Below are positions 10,686 to 18,190 of a stretch of 21,157 nt of DNA, piece by piece (position 1 is the first letter of the stretch; each line of letters opens with the position of its first letter). A program made the position numbers and the translations under genes. The notes beneath the pieces were generated by a model. It searched no databases and was not told where the DNA came from. It saw only the letters and a list, made by a program, of their open reading frames with translations. This stretch comes from Actinomycetes bacterium (GTDB lineage Bacteria; Actinomycetota; Actinomycetes; Propionibacteriales; Propionibacteriaceae), in NCBI GenBank assembly GCA_029778515.1, contig JAKOQD010000093.1:1-21157 (forward strand), in the 5' to 3' direction.

Positions 10686-12242
10686 ATGCAGATCGGGATT
10701 CCCCTGGAAACCCTCCACGACGAGACCAGGGTGGCAGCCACCCCGAAGACCGTCGCCCAACTCATCAAGCTCGGCCATGAGGTGATCGTAGAGGCCGGGG
10801 CCGGCGCCAAGTCGGCCTACCCGGACGCCGAGTACGCCGCTGCCGGCGCCACCATCGTCGGCCGGGCGAAGGCCTGGTCAGCGCCGGTCGTGGCGAAGAT
10901 CAACGCCCCGACCGACGCAGAGATTGGACAGCTGCCCGAAGGCGGGATGCTGATCTCGTTGATCGCGCCCGCCCGCAACCCGGAACTGTTGGCCAAGCTG
11001 AACCAGCGCAAGCTGACCGTCCTTGCGATGGACGCGGTGCCGCGGATCTCCCGCGCCCAGGCGCTGGACGTGCTGTCCTCCATGGCCAACATCGCCGGCT
11101 ACCGTGCCGTGGTCGAGGCGGCCAACGAGTTCGGCTCGTTCTTCACCGGCCAAGTGACCGCCGCCGGCAAGGTGCCCCCGGCGAAGGTGCTGGTCGCAGG
11201 CGCCGGCGTTGCCGGGCTGGCCGCGATCGGCACGGCCAAGTCGCTGGGTGCGATCGTGCGCGCCACGGACACCCGTCCCGAGGTGGGCGAGCAGGTCGCG
11301 TCGATGGGCGGCGAGTTCGTGTCGCCGCGGGCGATCACCCAGCAGGTCTCCGCCGACGGCTACGCCAAGGAGATGGGCGACGACTACAAGGCCGCGGCCG
11401 CCGAGCTGTACGCCGAGCAGGCCAAGGACGTCGACATCGTCATCACCACCGCGCTCATCCCCGGCAAGCCCGCCCCGCGGCTGCTCACCGCCGACATGGT
11501 CGCCTCGATGCGTCCCGGTTCGGTGATCGTGGACATGGCCGCGGCCAACGGCGGCAACGTGGAGGGTTCGCGGCCGGACGAGGTGGTGACCACCACCAAC
11601 GGCGTGAAGATCATCGGGTACACCGACCTCGCCGGACGCCTCCCAACCCAGGCATCGCAGCTCTACGGCACCAACGTGGTGAACCTGTTCAAGCTGCTGA
11701 CGCCGGCCAAGGACGGCGAGGTCACCGTCGATCTGGGCGACGTTGTAGTTCGAGGTATGACGGTGACCGACAACGGCGAGCTGTTGTGGCCGCCCCCACC
11801 GGTCCAAGTCTCGGCTGCGGCGGTCCCGGCTGTGGTCGAGCCCGCCGAGGATCCGGCGGTCCGGACGGCCCGGGAAGCCCGCGCGGCTGCCGGCAAGGCT
11901 CGGAACCGGATCGTGATGTCGGCGATCGCCGCTGCGCTGGTGATCCTGGCGGTCACCTTCTCACCGGCCAGCTTCGTCGGCGCGTTCACGGTGTTCGCAC
12001 TCGCGGTCGTGGTCGGGTTCTATGTGGTCAGCGGCGTTTCGCACTCGCTGCACACGCCCCTGATGGCCCAGACCAACGCGATCTCGGGCATCATCTTGGT
12101 CGGCGCGCTCCTCCAACTCGGCTCGACCAACATCGCGGTGCTGGTGATGTCTTTCATCGCGGCCACCATCGCGTCCATCAACATTTTCGGCGGCTTCCTG
12201 GTCTCCTACCGGATGCTCAGCATGTTCAAGAAGGAGGCGTGA
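10686..12242 (+). CDS. pntA: NAD(P) transhydrogenase subunit alpha
   Basis: With PntB this forms the proton-translocating transhydrogenase, which uses the membrane proton gradient to reduce NADP+ with NADH. The protein has 518 aa and is the fused (E. coli-like, about 510 aa) alpha form. The soluble NAD(H)-binding domain I covers about 1-375. It contains RVAATPKTV (15-23), the Rossmann GAGVAG (172-177) and the [18 protein letters not shown] segment (194-211). A charged linker leads to a membrane part (about 413-510) with four hydrophobic segments. The start ATG 10686 has a modest AAGGAC upstream. The pntB start lies 2 bp past the stop, and its AAGGAGG is inside the pntA 3' end, so the two are translated together. 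It points away from rpsO and probably has its own promoter. Confidence 0.97.
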   Translation: MQIGIPLETLHDETRVAATPKTVAQLIKLGHEVIVEAGAGAKSAYPDAEYAAAGATIVGRAKAWSAPVVAKINAPTDAEIGQLPEGGMLISLIAPARNPELLAKLNQRKLTVLAMDAVPRISRAQALDVLSSMANIAGYRAVVEAANEFGSFFTGQVTAAGKVPPAKVLVAGAGVAGLAAIGTAKSLGAIVRATDTRPEVGEQVASMGGEFVSPRAITQQVSADGYAKEMGDDYKAAAAELYAEQAKDVDIVITTALIPGKPAPRLLTADMVASMRPGSVIVDMAAANGGNVEGSRPDEVVTTTNGVKIIGYTDLAGRLPTQASQLYGTNVVNLFKLLTPAKDGEVTVDLGDVVVRGMTVTDNGELLWPPPPVQVSAAAVPAVVEPAEDPAVRTAREARAAAGKARNRIVMSAIAAALVILAVTFSPASFVGAFTVFALAVVVGFYVVSGVSHSLHTPLMAQTNAISGIILVGALLQLGSTNIAVLVMSFIAATIASINIFGGFLVSYRMLSMFKKEA

Positions 12243-12244
12243 GC

Positions 12245-13675
12245 ATGCTGCTCCAGTTCGTCCAGGGCCTGTACATCGTTGCCGGCGTCCTGTTCATCCT
12301 TTCCCTGGCCGGCCTGTCCAAGCAGACCACGGCTCGCTTGGGGAACGTCGCCGGCATGATCGGCATGGGGCTCGCTCTGGTGGCGACCGTGATCCATTCG
12401 CTGAACATCTCAGCCACCGAGGATGATCGACTGCCGGTCTGGGTAACCCTGGTGCTGATCGTCGCCGTGCTGGGCATCGGCGCCTTCCTCGGCACCCCGA
12501 TCGCGCGCAAGGTCGAGATGACCCAGATGCCCGAACTGATCGCTGCCTTCCACTCCTTCGTCGGCATGGCGGCGGTTCTGGTCGGCTTCAACTCCTTCGC
12601 CGTGCCAGGCGAGACCGGCGGCGGCGCAGTGCACATGGTCGAGGTGGCCCTCGGCGTGCTGATCGGCGCCTACACGTTCACCGGCTCGGTGGTGGCCTAC
12701 CTGAAGCTGTCGGCGAAGATGAAGTCGCAGCCGCTGATGCTGCCCGGGCGCAACCTGATCAATCTGACCGGGTTCGTGGGCTTCCTCGCGCTGATGGTGT
12801 GGTTCGTCACCGTCGGCGAGCACAACGCGCTCCTCGGCTGGGTCCTGATCATCGCCATCGCCCTGATCGGCTTCGCCCTCGGTTACCACATGGTCGCGGC
12901 GATCGGCGGCGGCGACATGCCCGTCGTGGTCTCCATGCTCAACTCGTACTCGGGCTGGGCGGCGGCCGCAGCCGGCTTCATGCTGAACAACAACCTGCTG
13001 ATCATCACCGGCTCACTGGTGGGCTCCTCCGGTGCGATCCTGTCCTACATCATGTGCCGGGCAATGAACCGTTCGTTCATCTCGGTGATTCTCGGCGGGT
13101 TCGGCAGTGAAGGCGGCCAGGTCAGCTCAGGTGCGGAGGAGACCGGCGAACATCGCGAGATCGACGCAGCCACCACCGCCGAGATGCTCTGGAACGCCAA
13201 GTCGGTGATCATCACCCCGGGCTACGGCATGGCCGTCGCCAAGGCGCAGTACCCGGTGGCTGACCTCACCGCGAAGCTGCGCGCTCACGGGGTGAAGGTC
13301 CGATTCGGCGTGCATCCGGTCGCCGGACGGTTGCCCGGTCACATGAACGTCCTGCTGGCCGAGGCTCACGTCCCCTACGACATCGTCCTGGAAATGGACG
13401 AGATCAACGACGACTTCGCCGAAACCGACGTCGTGCTGGTGATCGGTGCCAACGACACCGTGAATCCTGCGGCGCTCGAGGACCCGAACTCCCCGATCGC
13501 CGGCATGCCGGTGCTCGAGGTGTGGAAGGCCGAGAACGTGATCGTGTTCAAGCGGTCGATGGCCACCGGCTACGCCGGCGTCCAGAACCCGCTGTTCTTC
13601 AAGGAGAACACCCACATGCTCTTCGGCGACGCCAAGGAGCGCGTGGACGACATCCTCAAGGCCCTCGGCAAGTGA
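12245..13675 (+). CDS. pntB: NAD(P) transhydrogenase subunit beta
   Basis: This is the membrane and NADP(H)-binding subunit of the proton-translocating transhydrogenase. The protein has 476 aa (E. coli about 462). About residues 4-265 form eight or nine hydrophobic helices. The conserved [17 protein letters not shown] segment is near residue 100, and [20 protein letters not shown] is near 220-240. Domain III follows, with [15 protein letters not shown] (324-338), [20 protein letters not shown] and [11 protein letters not shown] (400-410), which bind NADP(H). ATG 12245 is the start: AAGGAGG lies 6-7 nt upstream and the N-terminus fits the family; the longer frame from 11786 is a shadow of pntA. 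A hairpin repeat follows within about 55 bp. Confidence 0.97.
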   Translation: MLLQFVQGLYIVAGVLFILSLAGLSKQTTARLGNVAGMIGMGLALVATVIHSLNISATEDDRLPVWVTLVLIVAVLGIGAFLGTPIARKVEMTQMPELIAAFHSFVGMAAVLVGFNSFAVPGETGGGAVHMVEVALGVLIGAYTFTGSVVAYLKLSAKMKSQPLMLPGRNLINLTGFVGFLALMVWFVTVGEHNALLGWVLIIAIALIGFALGYHMVAAIGGGDMPVVVSMLNSYSGWAAAAAGFMLNNNLLIITGSLVGSSGAILSYIMCRAMNRSFISVILGGFGSEGGQVSSGAEETGEHREIDAATTAEMLWNAKSVIITPGYGMAVAKAQYPVADLTAKLRAHGVKVRFGVHPVAGRLPGHMNVLLAEAHVPYDIVLEMDEINDDFAETDVVLVIGANDTVNPAALEDPNSPIAGMPVLEVWKAENVIVFKRSMATGYAGVQNPLFFKENTHMLFGDAKERVDDILKALGK

Positions 13676-13730
13676 GCGATCAGGCTCAACCACCCCGTGG
13701 GTGAGTGAGCCCGGCGAGGACCAGCCTCCG

Positions 13731-13788
13731 GTATCGAGCGCCAGCACCAGTGGCTGGCGCTCGATACGGACGGCTGGCGCTCGGCGAG
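13731..13788. repeat. Dispersed hairpin repeat, copy 2 (possible bidirectional terminator)
   Basis: GTATCGAGCGCCAGC (13731-13745) and its exact reverse complement (13753-13767) form a 15-bp stem around the loop ACCAGTG. GCTGGCGCTCGGCGAG (13773-13788) then repeats the 3' arm sequence. It shares the arms, 7-nt loop size and 16-mer with copy 1 at 965-1017. The loop is the reverse complement of copy 1's loop. It lies between the convergent pntB and lipoprotein genes, where it could end both transcripts. No gene is seen in the rest of 13676-13855. Confidence 0.72.
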
Positions 13789-13855
13789 GATGGTGGCTCG
13801 ATGGCGCCCCGAAGAGCCGACGTTGAGCCTGGACCGGAATGACAGAGGTCGCCGA

Positions 13856-14659
13856 TCAGCTCGGCATCTCGGTGATGTCGTCCTTGCTCGGCGCCTTGAT
13901 GGTCACCGGCTCGTTGTAATCACCCATGGTGCCGCTCATCTTGAACGGAACCACCTCGCTGTCCTCGCTCGCCGCGGCCTCCATGGAGACCTTCCGGATC
14001 AGCGAATCCGCGTCCACCCACATGTGGTACTCCAGGGTGCCTTCGACCGATCCTGTACCGCCGGTGAGGCCTGACAGCGCCGAGCCGTCATAGGTGACCA
14101 GGTAGTGCTTCGTGGCCACGCCATCCACGGTCTCGTCGCCGACCGTCTCGAGGCTCTTGATCAGATCCTTGGACTGCTCGAAGGACTTGGCCATGTCGCC
14201 GGTCTTGGTGGCCTCCATGTAGTTGGAGCGCTGGTCCTCGGGAACCAGCATCCACTTGTCGCCGAGCACCTCCATCTGCACATACAGCTCGCCATCGACC
14301 TGCAGCATCTTCATGGCCATGCCGGCGATGTTCGCGTCCATCTGCATCTTCTTGTTGGCCGCGTCGGTCTGGTCCAGAACGCCCTTGGTCTTGATGACCG
14401 CGGCCTGCCCGGAGACCTCGGTCTCCATGTCGATGTCGAAGCTGTACGTCTTCACCCCGGCCATCGCGGTGGAGAGTTTCGACACGAACTCGTCGGTGCC
14501 GGAATCGCCCGCCGGCGCGGCCACCGACGTCTGCGGCGCAGCGGCCGAACTTGCCGGCGCGTCCGTGCCCTGGGTGACGGTTGCCGGAGCGGGGGCGCTA
14601 CATCCACTGAGCAGGATCGCGGTCAGGGCCAAGCCCAGGACCCGTTGGCTACTTGCCAT
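13856..14659 (-). CDS. Secreted lipoprotein, LppX/LprAFG- or LolA-like
   Basis: The protein has 267 aa with a lipoprotein signal: a basic start, hydrophobic 8-16 and the lipobox LLSGC with acylated Cys20. A Ser/Ala/Pro/Thr-rich spacer (about 21-48) follows, as expected for a surface-anchored protein. The mature part has alternating beta strands, for example TYSFDIDMETEVSG (about 72-85), then GELYVQM and VDGVATKHYLVTYD. This resembles the LppX/LprAFG or LolA-like fold that carries lipids or binds a ligand in the envelope. The family assignment is by overall pattern, not a specific motif. AAGGAGGA lies 5 nt before ATG 14659, a strong ribosome-binding site. It is divergent from the GNAT gene, and no operon partner is visible. 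Confidence 0.85.
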   Translation of the reverse strand: MASSQRVLGLALTAILLSGCSAPAPATVTQGTDAPASSAAAPQTSVAAPAGDSGTDEFVSKLSTAMAGVKTYSFDIDMETEVSGQAAVIKTKGVLDQTDAANKKMQMDANIAGMAMKMLQVDGELYVQMEVLGDKWMLVPEDQRSNYMEATKTGDMAKSFEQSKDLIKSLETVGDETVDGVATKHYLVTYDGSALSGLTGGTGSVEGTLEYHMWVDADSLIRKVSMEAAASEDSEVVPFKMSGTMGDYNEPVTIKAPSKDDITEMPS

Positions 14660-14814
14660 TTATTCCTCCTTCTCCTCTAGCAACAGCCAAGCACAACATC
14701 GGCCCCGGCGAGCCGCATTCGAACCAATCCCCGGGCCGCATCCGGCTGGCAAGACGGGTACGGGTACATTGGCGGCAGGTCGACACTGGAAGCCCGAGCA
14801 GCAGATGGAGGAGC

Positions 14815-15306
14815 ATGACCGACGAACCGATCACCGTGAGACTCTGTACCGCCGAGGACCTGCCCGCGCTGCACGCACGCGAGGCGCACCCGTCCGCGCG
14901 GATCGCGCAACGGCACTTCGATCTCGCCGCCGCCGGCGATTACTACTACGCGGTGGCTTTCCGCGGGGATGTCCCGCTGGGCACCTGCGCGATGGACGCC
15001 CACGAGCACAACCCGCTCTGTCCTGAGCTGATGAACCTGTGGGTCTATCCCGACGCCCGGCGGCAAGGTGCGGCGAAGGCCATGACCCGGTTCCTTGAGG
15101 GCAAGGCTGCCGAACGCGGTCTCGTCGAGGTGTTCCTTCGGGTGGACCCGAACAACGAGGCCGCCATCCCCATGTACATCGGGCTCGACTACACGCCCAC
15201 CGGCGATCACGCCGTCACCAGCTACGAGACCGTCGCTGCCGATGGCGCGGTCACGACCACCGAGAAGACGGACGCGATCTATCGCAAGTCGCTGCTCACC
15301 CGCTGA
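14815..15306 (+). CDS. GNAT-family N-acetyltransferase
   Basis: The protein has 163 aa with a single GNAT fold. Motif A is at about 72-90: the LWVYPDARRQGAAKAM segment holds R83, Q84 and G85 in the acetyl-CoA pyrophosphate-binding loop, with Ala in place of the last Gly. The motif-B-like segment NNEAAIPMYIGLDY (113-126) is typical. The substrate cannot be told from the sequence. ATG 14815 is chosen because GGAGGAG lies immediately upstream; the longer frame from 14653 would run into the lipoprotein's promoter region. The 155-bp divergent gap to the lipoprotein gene holds no other gene. The stop directly abuts the stop of the convergent gene at 15307. Confidence 0.9.
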   Translation: MTDEPITVRLCTAEDLPALHAREAHPSARIAQRHFDLAAAGDYYYAVAFRGDVPLGTCAMDAHEHNPLCPELMNLWVYPDARRQGAAKAMTRFLEGKAAERGLVEVFLRVDPNNEAAIPMYIGLDYTPTGDHAVTSYETVAADGAVTTTEKTDAIYRKSLLTR

Positions 15307-15711
15307 TCAGCGATCCATCCCGATCGCTACCAGGCGGACGTGGCGCCGGCCGCCGACCAGGTCGAGCGTCACCTCTTCGGCAAGGCAGGCGTAACCGACC
15401 AACTGGACGCGGTTGAGCAACGCATTCGCCGCAGTCCAACCGACGTCACCGGGATGTCGGCCGCGCACCAGCAGTGCGGTGCCGTCCGCGAACCGTAGGT
15501 GGTAGCCGTCGTCGGCGGAGTCAGAGTGCTCGATCCGCAGGATCGGGACGCGGCGCTGCAACAGTCGTTGGATCGTGGCCGCGAGCACGGTAGGTGAACT
15601 CACGGCGTACTCTGCCACGATCAGATGGCTCAACTCGGTCAGTTCGGCCAGGTCGTCGGCACGCAGGTCCAGACCGGCGGCGGCCGGTCGCCAGACCCGA
15701 TGCCCGAACAC
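15307..15711 (-). CDS. Hypothetical protein, 134 aa
   Basis: No family is recognised. The protein is soluble, with no signal peptide. The N-terminal half appears helical (ADDLAELTELSHLIVAEYAV). The C-terminal half alternates strands, with RIEHSDSADDGYHLRFADGT and RGRHPGDVGWTAANALLNRV. The start is GTG 15711; no ATG is in frame upstream, and the Shine-Dalgarno is weak. It follows ribF by 39 bp on the same strand and may be the last gene of the infB-rbfA-truB-ribF run. Its stop codon touches the stop of the convergent GNAT gene with no spacing. Codon use is high-GC like its neighbours, which supports real coding. Confidence 0.7.
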   Translation of the reverse strand: MFGHRVWRPAAAGLDLRADDLAELTELSHLIVAEYAVSSPTVLAATIQRLLQRRVPILRIEHSDSADDGYHLRFADGTALLVRGRHPGDVGWTAANALLNRVQLVGYACLAEEVTLDLVGGRRHVRLVAIGMDR

Positions 15712-15750
15712 GCTTCCATTGTCGCCCGCCGGGCTGACGGAAGGAAGGTG

Positions 15751-16686
15751 TCAGTTGTGCTCCGCACGGCGCAGCAGCTCCCGGCACCGGTCGACATCGT
15801 CGGTCATCTGCGCCACCAGTGCGTCGATGTTGTTGAACCGAACCTGGCCGCGGATCCTGGCGATGAACTCCACGCTGATCGGAGCGCCGTACAGTTCCAG
15901 GTCGGTGCGATCGAGCACGTATGACTCCACCCGGCGCGACACTCCGTCGAAGGTTGGATTGGTGCCCACCGAGATGGCCGCCGGCCAGCACTCGGGCGCC
16001 GCGCCCGCCGCAAGCGATTCGCCGTGCGCGTCGAGGCCGTCCCGCCGGGTTACCCAACCCGCGTAGACCCCGTCCTCGGGGCAGGCCAGATTGGCCGGAA
16101 CCGGGAGGTTCGCGGTCGGGAAGCCGAGCGTCCGTCCGCGCCGGTCGCCGTGCGCCACCACCCCGCGGAAGCAGAACGGCCGGCCGAGATGCTCGGCCGC
16201 ATGGGCCACGTCCCCTTCGGCCAGCGCCTGCCGAATACGCGTCGAACAGGTCTCCTCGTCGCCGAACCGAACCAGTGGCAGTCCTTCGACCTCGAAGCGT
16301 CCGGCGGCCAGCTCGCGCAACGTCGCGACCGATCCGACAGCGCGGTTCCCGAACCGGAAGTTCTCTCCCACCACCACGAGTGCCGGGTCGAGCGGAAACA
16401 GCACGCGTTCGACGAAGTCGGACGGAGACCACGACGCGAACTCGGGCGTGAAGTCGATCACCTCGACGCGATCCGCCCCGGCAGCGCTGAGCAGGTCGAT
16501 CCGCGCCTCCAGCGAGGTGAGCAGCATCGGCCCTACCTCCGGACGCAGCACTGAGGCCGGATGCGGCCAAAAGGTCACCACGAACAGCGGCAGGCTGGGA
16601 CGCCTGCGCTTCGCCTCGGCGAGCACCTCCTGATGCCCAGGGTGCACACCGTCGAAGTTGCCGATGACGACCGTTGCAGATCCCAC
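15751..16686 (-). CDS. ribF: Bifunctional riboflavin kinase / FAD synthetase
   Basis: RibF phosphorylates riboflavin to FMN and adenylylates FMN to FAD. The protein has 311 aa. The N-terminal nucleotidyltransferase domain (about 1-155) has GNFDGVHPGHQ (9-19), FWPHP (39-43), GENFRFGNRAVG (107-118) and the CSTRIR motif (147-152). The C-terminal riboflavin kinase domain (about 168-305) has GDRRGRTLGFPTANL (180-194), the DGVYAG segment and TNPTFDG, which form the flavin and ATP site. The start is GTG 16686 with GGAAGG about 6 nt upstream, and it gives the family N-terminus. truB ends 39 bp upstream. The neighbourhood truB-ribF is standard, but rpsO, the common next gene, is displaced by about 5 kb. 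Confidence 0.97.
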   Translation of the reverse strand: MGSATVVIGNFDGVHPGHQEVLAEAKRRRPSLPLFVVTFWPHPASVLRPEVGPMLLTSLEARIDLLSAAGADRVEVIDFTPEFASWSPSDFVERVLFPLDPALVVVGENFRFGNRAVGSVATLRELAAGRFEVEGLPLVRFGDEETCSTRIRQALAEGDVAHAAEHLGRPFCFRGVVAHGDRRGRTLGFPTANLPVPANLACPEDGVYAGWVTRRDGLDAHGESLAAGAAPECWPAAISVGTNPTFDGVSRRVESYVLDRTDLELYGAPISVEFIARIRGQVRFNNIDALVAQMTDDVDRCRELLRRAEHN

Positions 16687-16725
16687 GCTTGCCTTCCTGG
16701 TTGGTGCCCTGGTCAGGGTAGCAAC

Positions 16726-17679
16726 TCAGGCCAGTACCGCGACCGGCCGAGCCACCTCGCCGTCGGGCCGGTAGAGGGCCAACAGCTGGTCGCCGTACAC
16801 CATAGCGGTCGGGTCCGCGGGCACGGCCAGCCGCAGGCTACGGCCGAAGCCGATGTCGCTGGCCTGCTCTGCGGTCACCTCGGCGACTGGAAAGAAGTCC
16901 CGTGCGAGCTGGACCATTCCGATCGCCTCGGGCCGCGCGTCGCCGGCCAGGCCGGCCGCGTCCAGTCTGATGTCGGCCTGCTCAGCCGCGCCGATCCGGG
17001 TGCGTCGCAGCGCAGTCAGGTGCCCGCCAACTCCCAGACGCTCGCCCAGGTCGCGAGCCAGGGCGCGGATGTAGGTGCCCGAGGAACAGTCCACGACCAC
17101 ATCCACATCGAGCACAGCCACCGGGTACCCCGAGTCCACCACCGAGATGGACGGTTCCTCGCCGTCGTGGCGCGAAACCGTCCGCTCTGCCGAGGTGGCG
17201 CGGCGCACCGCCAACACCTCGAAGCGGGACACCGTGACCTCGCGGGCGGCAAGCTGCACGTCCTCACCGGCTCGGACGCGGGCGTAGGCGCGCTTCCCGT
17301 CCACCTTGATCGCCGAAACCGCGGACGGCACCTGGCTGATCACGCCGGTGAAGGCGGGCAAGGCCGCGCGCACGTCGCCTTCAGTCAAGCCGGCAGCACC
17401 GACCGCGGCGACCACCTCGCCCTCGGCGTCGTCGGTGATGGTCGACTGCCCCAGCCGAATGGTCGCGACGTAGGTCTTGGGTGCCTTGGCCAGATAGCCG
17501 AGCAGGCGGGTGGCCCGACCGAAACCCACCAGCAGCAAGCCGGTGGCCATCGGGTCGAGCGTGCCGGCATGCCCGACCTTGCGGGTGCCGAGCAGCCGCC
17601 GGCAACGCGCGACCACCTGGTGCGAAGTCCAGCCAGACGGCTTGTCGACCACCACCAGGCCGCCGTCCGCTGGAGCCAC
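16726..17679 (-). CDS. truB: tRNA pseudouridine(55) synthase
   Basis: TruB converts U55 of the tRNA T-loop to pseudouridine. From GTG 17679 the protein has 317 aa. The N-terminus GLVVVDKPSGWTSHQVV (7-23) and catalytic motif GHAGTLDPMATGLL (36-49), with Asp42 as nucleophile, are diagnostic. YVATIRLG, the SAIKVDGKRAY segment and CSSGTYIRALARDLG are also conserved. The C-terminus ends in a PUA-like strand set (VYGDQLLALYRPDG). GTG 17679 lies 4 bp after the rbfA stop. TTG 17691, overlapping rbfA, is an equally possible start; the longer frame from 17835 duplicates rbfA sequence and is rejected. It is coupled with rbfA and followed by ribF. Confidence 0.96.
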   Translation of the reverse strand: MAPADGGLVVVDKPSGWTSHQVVARCRRLLGTRKVGHAGTLDPMATGLLLVGFGRATRLLGYLAKAPKTYVATIRLGQSTITDDAEGEVVAAVGAAGLTEGDVRAALPAFTGVISQVPSAVSAIKVDGKRAYARVRAGEDVQLAAREVTVSRFEVLAVRRATSAERTVSRHDGEEPSISVVDSGYPVAVLDVDVVVDCSSGTYIRALARDLGERLGVGGHLTALRRTRIGAAEQADIRLDAAGLAGDARPEAIGMVQLARDFFPVAEVTAEQASDIGFGRSLRLAVPADPTAMVYGDQLLALYRPDGEVARPVAVLA

Positions 17680-17683
17680 CGCC

Positions 17684-18121
17684 TCAGGCAAGCTCGTCGT
17701 CTTCTTCGTCCGGGTGGCGGTAGGGATCGGCCTCGCCCGCGTAGCTCGCCCCGGCTGCCTGCGCGGCCACTGCGGCGTCCTGCGCCCGGGCCTTGGCGAG
17801 CACGTCCTCCAGGTGGGCGGCCTCCTCCTCGACACCGTCCAGCACGAACGCCAGCGTCGGGGTGAACTTCATGCCGAGTTGCTTGCCGACCGTGGAGCGA
17901 AGCAGCCCGGTGGCCGAGGCCAGCGCGACCGCCGACTCGGCCCGCGCCTCTGCGTCCCCCAGCACGGTGTAGAAGACAGTGGCCTCCCGGCCGTCGCCGG
18001 TGATGCGCACGTCGGTGACCGTGACGAAGCCAAGGCGCGGATCCTTGATCCGCCGCTGCAGCATCTCGGCGATGATGAACTTGATCTGCTCAGCGACCTT
18101 CGCGAATCGGGGGTTGCTCAT
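17684..18121 (-). CDS. rbfA: 30S ribosome-binding factor A
   Basis: RbfA is a small KH-fold protein that helps 16S rRNA 5'-end processing and late 30S maturation. The protein has 145 aa. Its conserved segments are [18 protein letters not shown] (5-22), [16 protein letters not shown] (26-41) and the [11 protein letters not shown] strand (about 85-95). The tail beyond about residue 112 is Ala-rich and then acidic ([10 protein letters not shown]), longer than the shortest family members but common in actinobacteria. ATG 18121 has AAAGGAA 6 nt upstream. It is separated from infB by 69 bp holding a strong hairpin, and truB begins within a few bases of its stop. Confidence 0.97.
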   Translation of the reverse strand: MSNPRFAKVAEQIKFIIAEMLQRRIKDPRLGFVTVTDVRITGDGREATVFYTVLGDAEARAESAVALASATGLLRSTVGKQLGMKFTPTLAFVLDGVEEEAAHLEDVLAKARAQDAAVAAQAAGASYAGEADPYRHPDEEDDELA

Positions 18122-18142
18122 CGATGTTCCTTTCCGGATAAC

Positions 18143-18180
18143 CCGAACCCGGCCGCCCCAGAAGGGGTGGCCGGGTTCGG
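18143..18180 (-). terminator. Hairpin between infB and rbfA
   Basis: CCGAACCCGGCC (18143-18154) pairs exactly with GGCCGGGTTCGG (18169-18180). After one mismatch, CCCC/GGGG extends the stem around an AGAA loop. It begins 10 bp past the infB stop. No U-run follows on the minus transcript, so it may be a partial terminator or a 3'-end stabiliser that lowers rbfA-truB-ribF output relative to infB. Confidence 0.6.
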
Positions 18181-18190
18181 CAGGGACTGC

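Noticed and set aside
15521..16570. A 349-codon minus-strand frame inside ribF
   Set aside because: It is an Arg/Gly-rich out-of-frame reading of ribF, which itself carries intact catalytic motifs.
16561..17865. A 434-codon plus-strand frame across truB and the ribF start
   Set aside because: It is a shadow of truB, with low-complexity Arg/Pro/Gly composition and no family motif.
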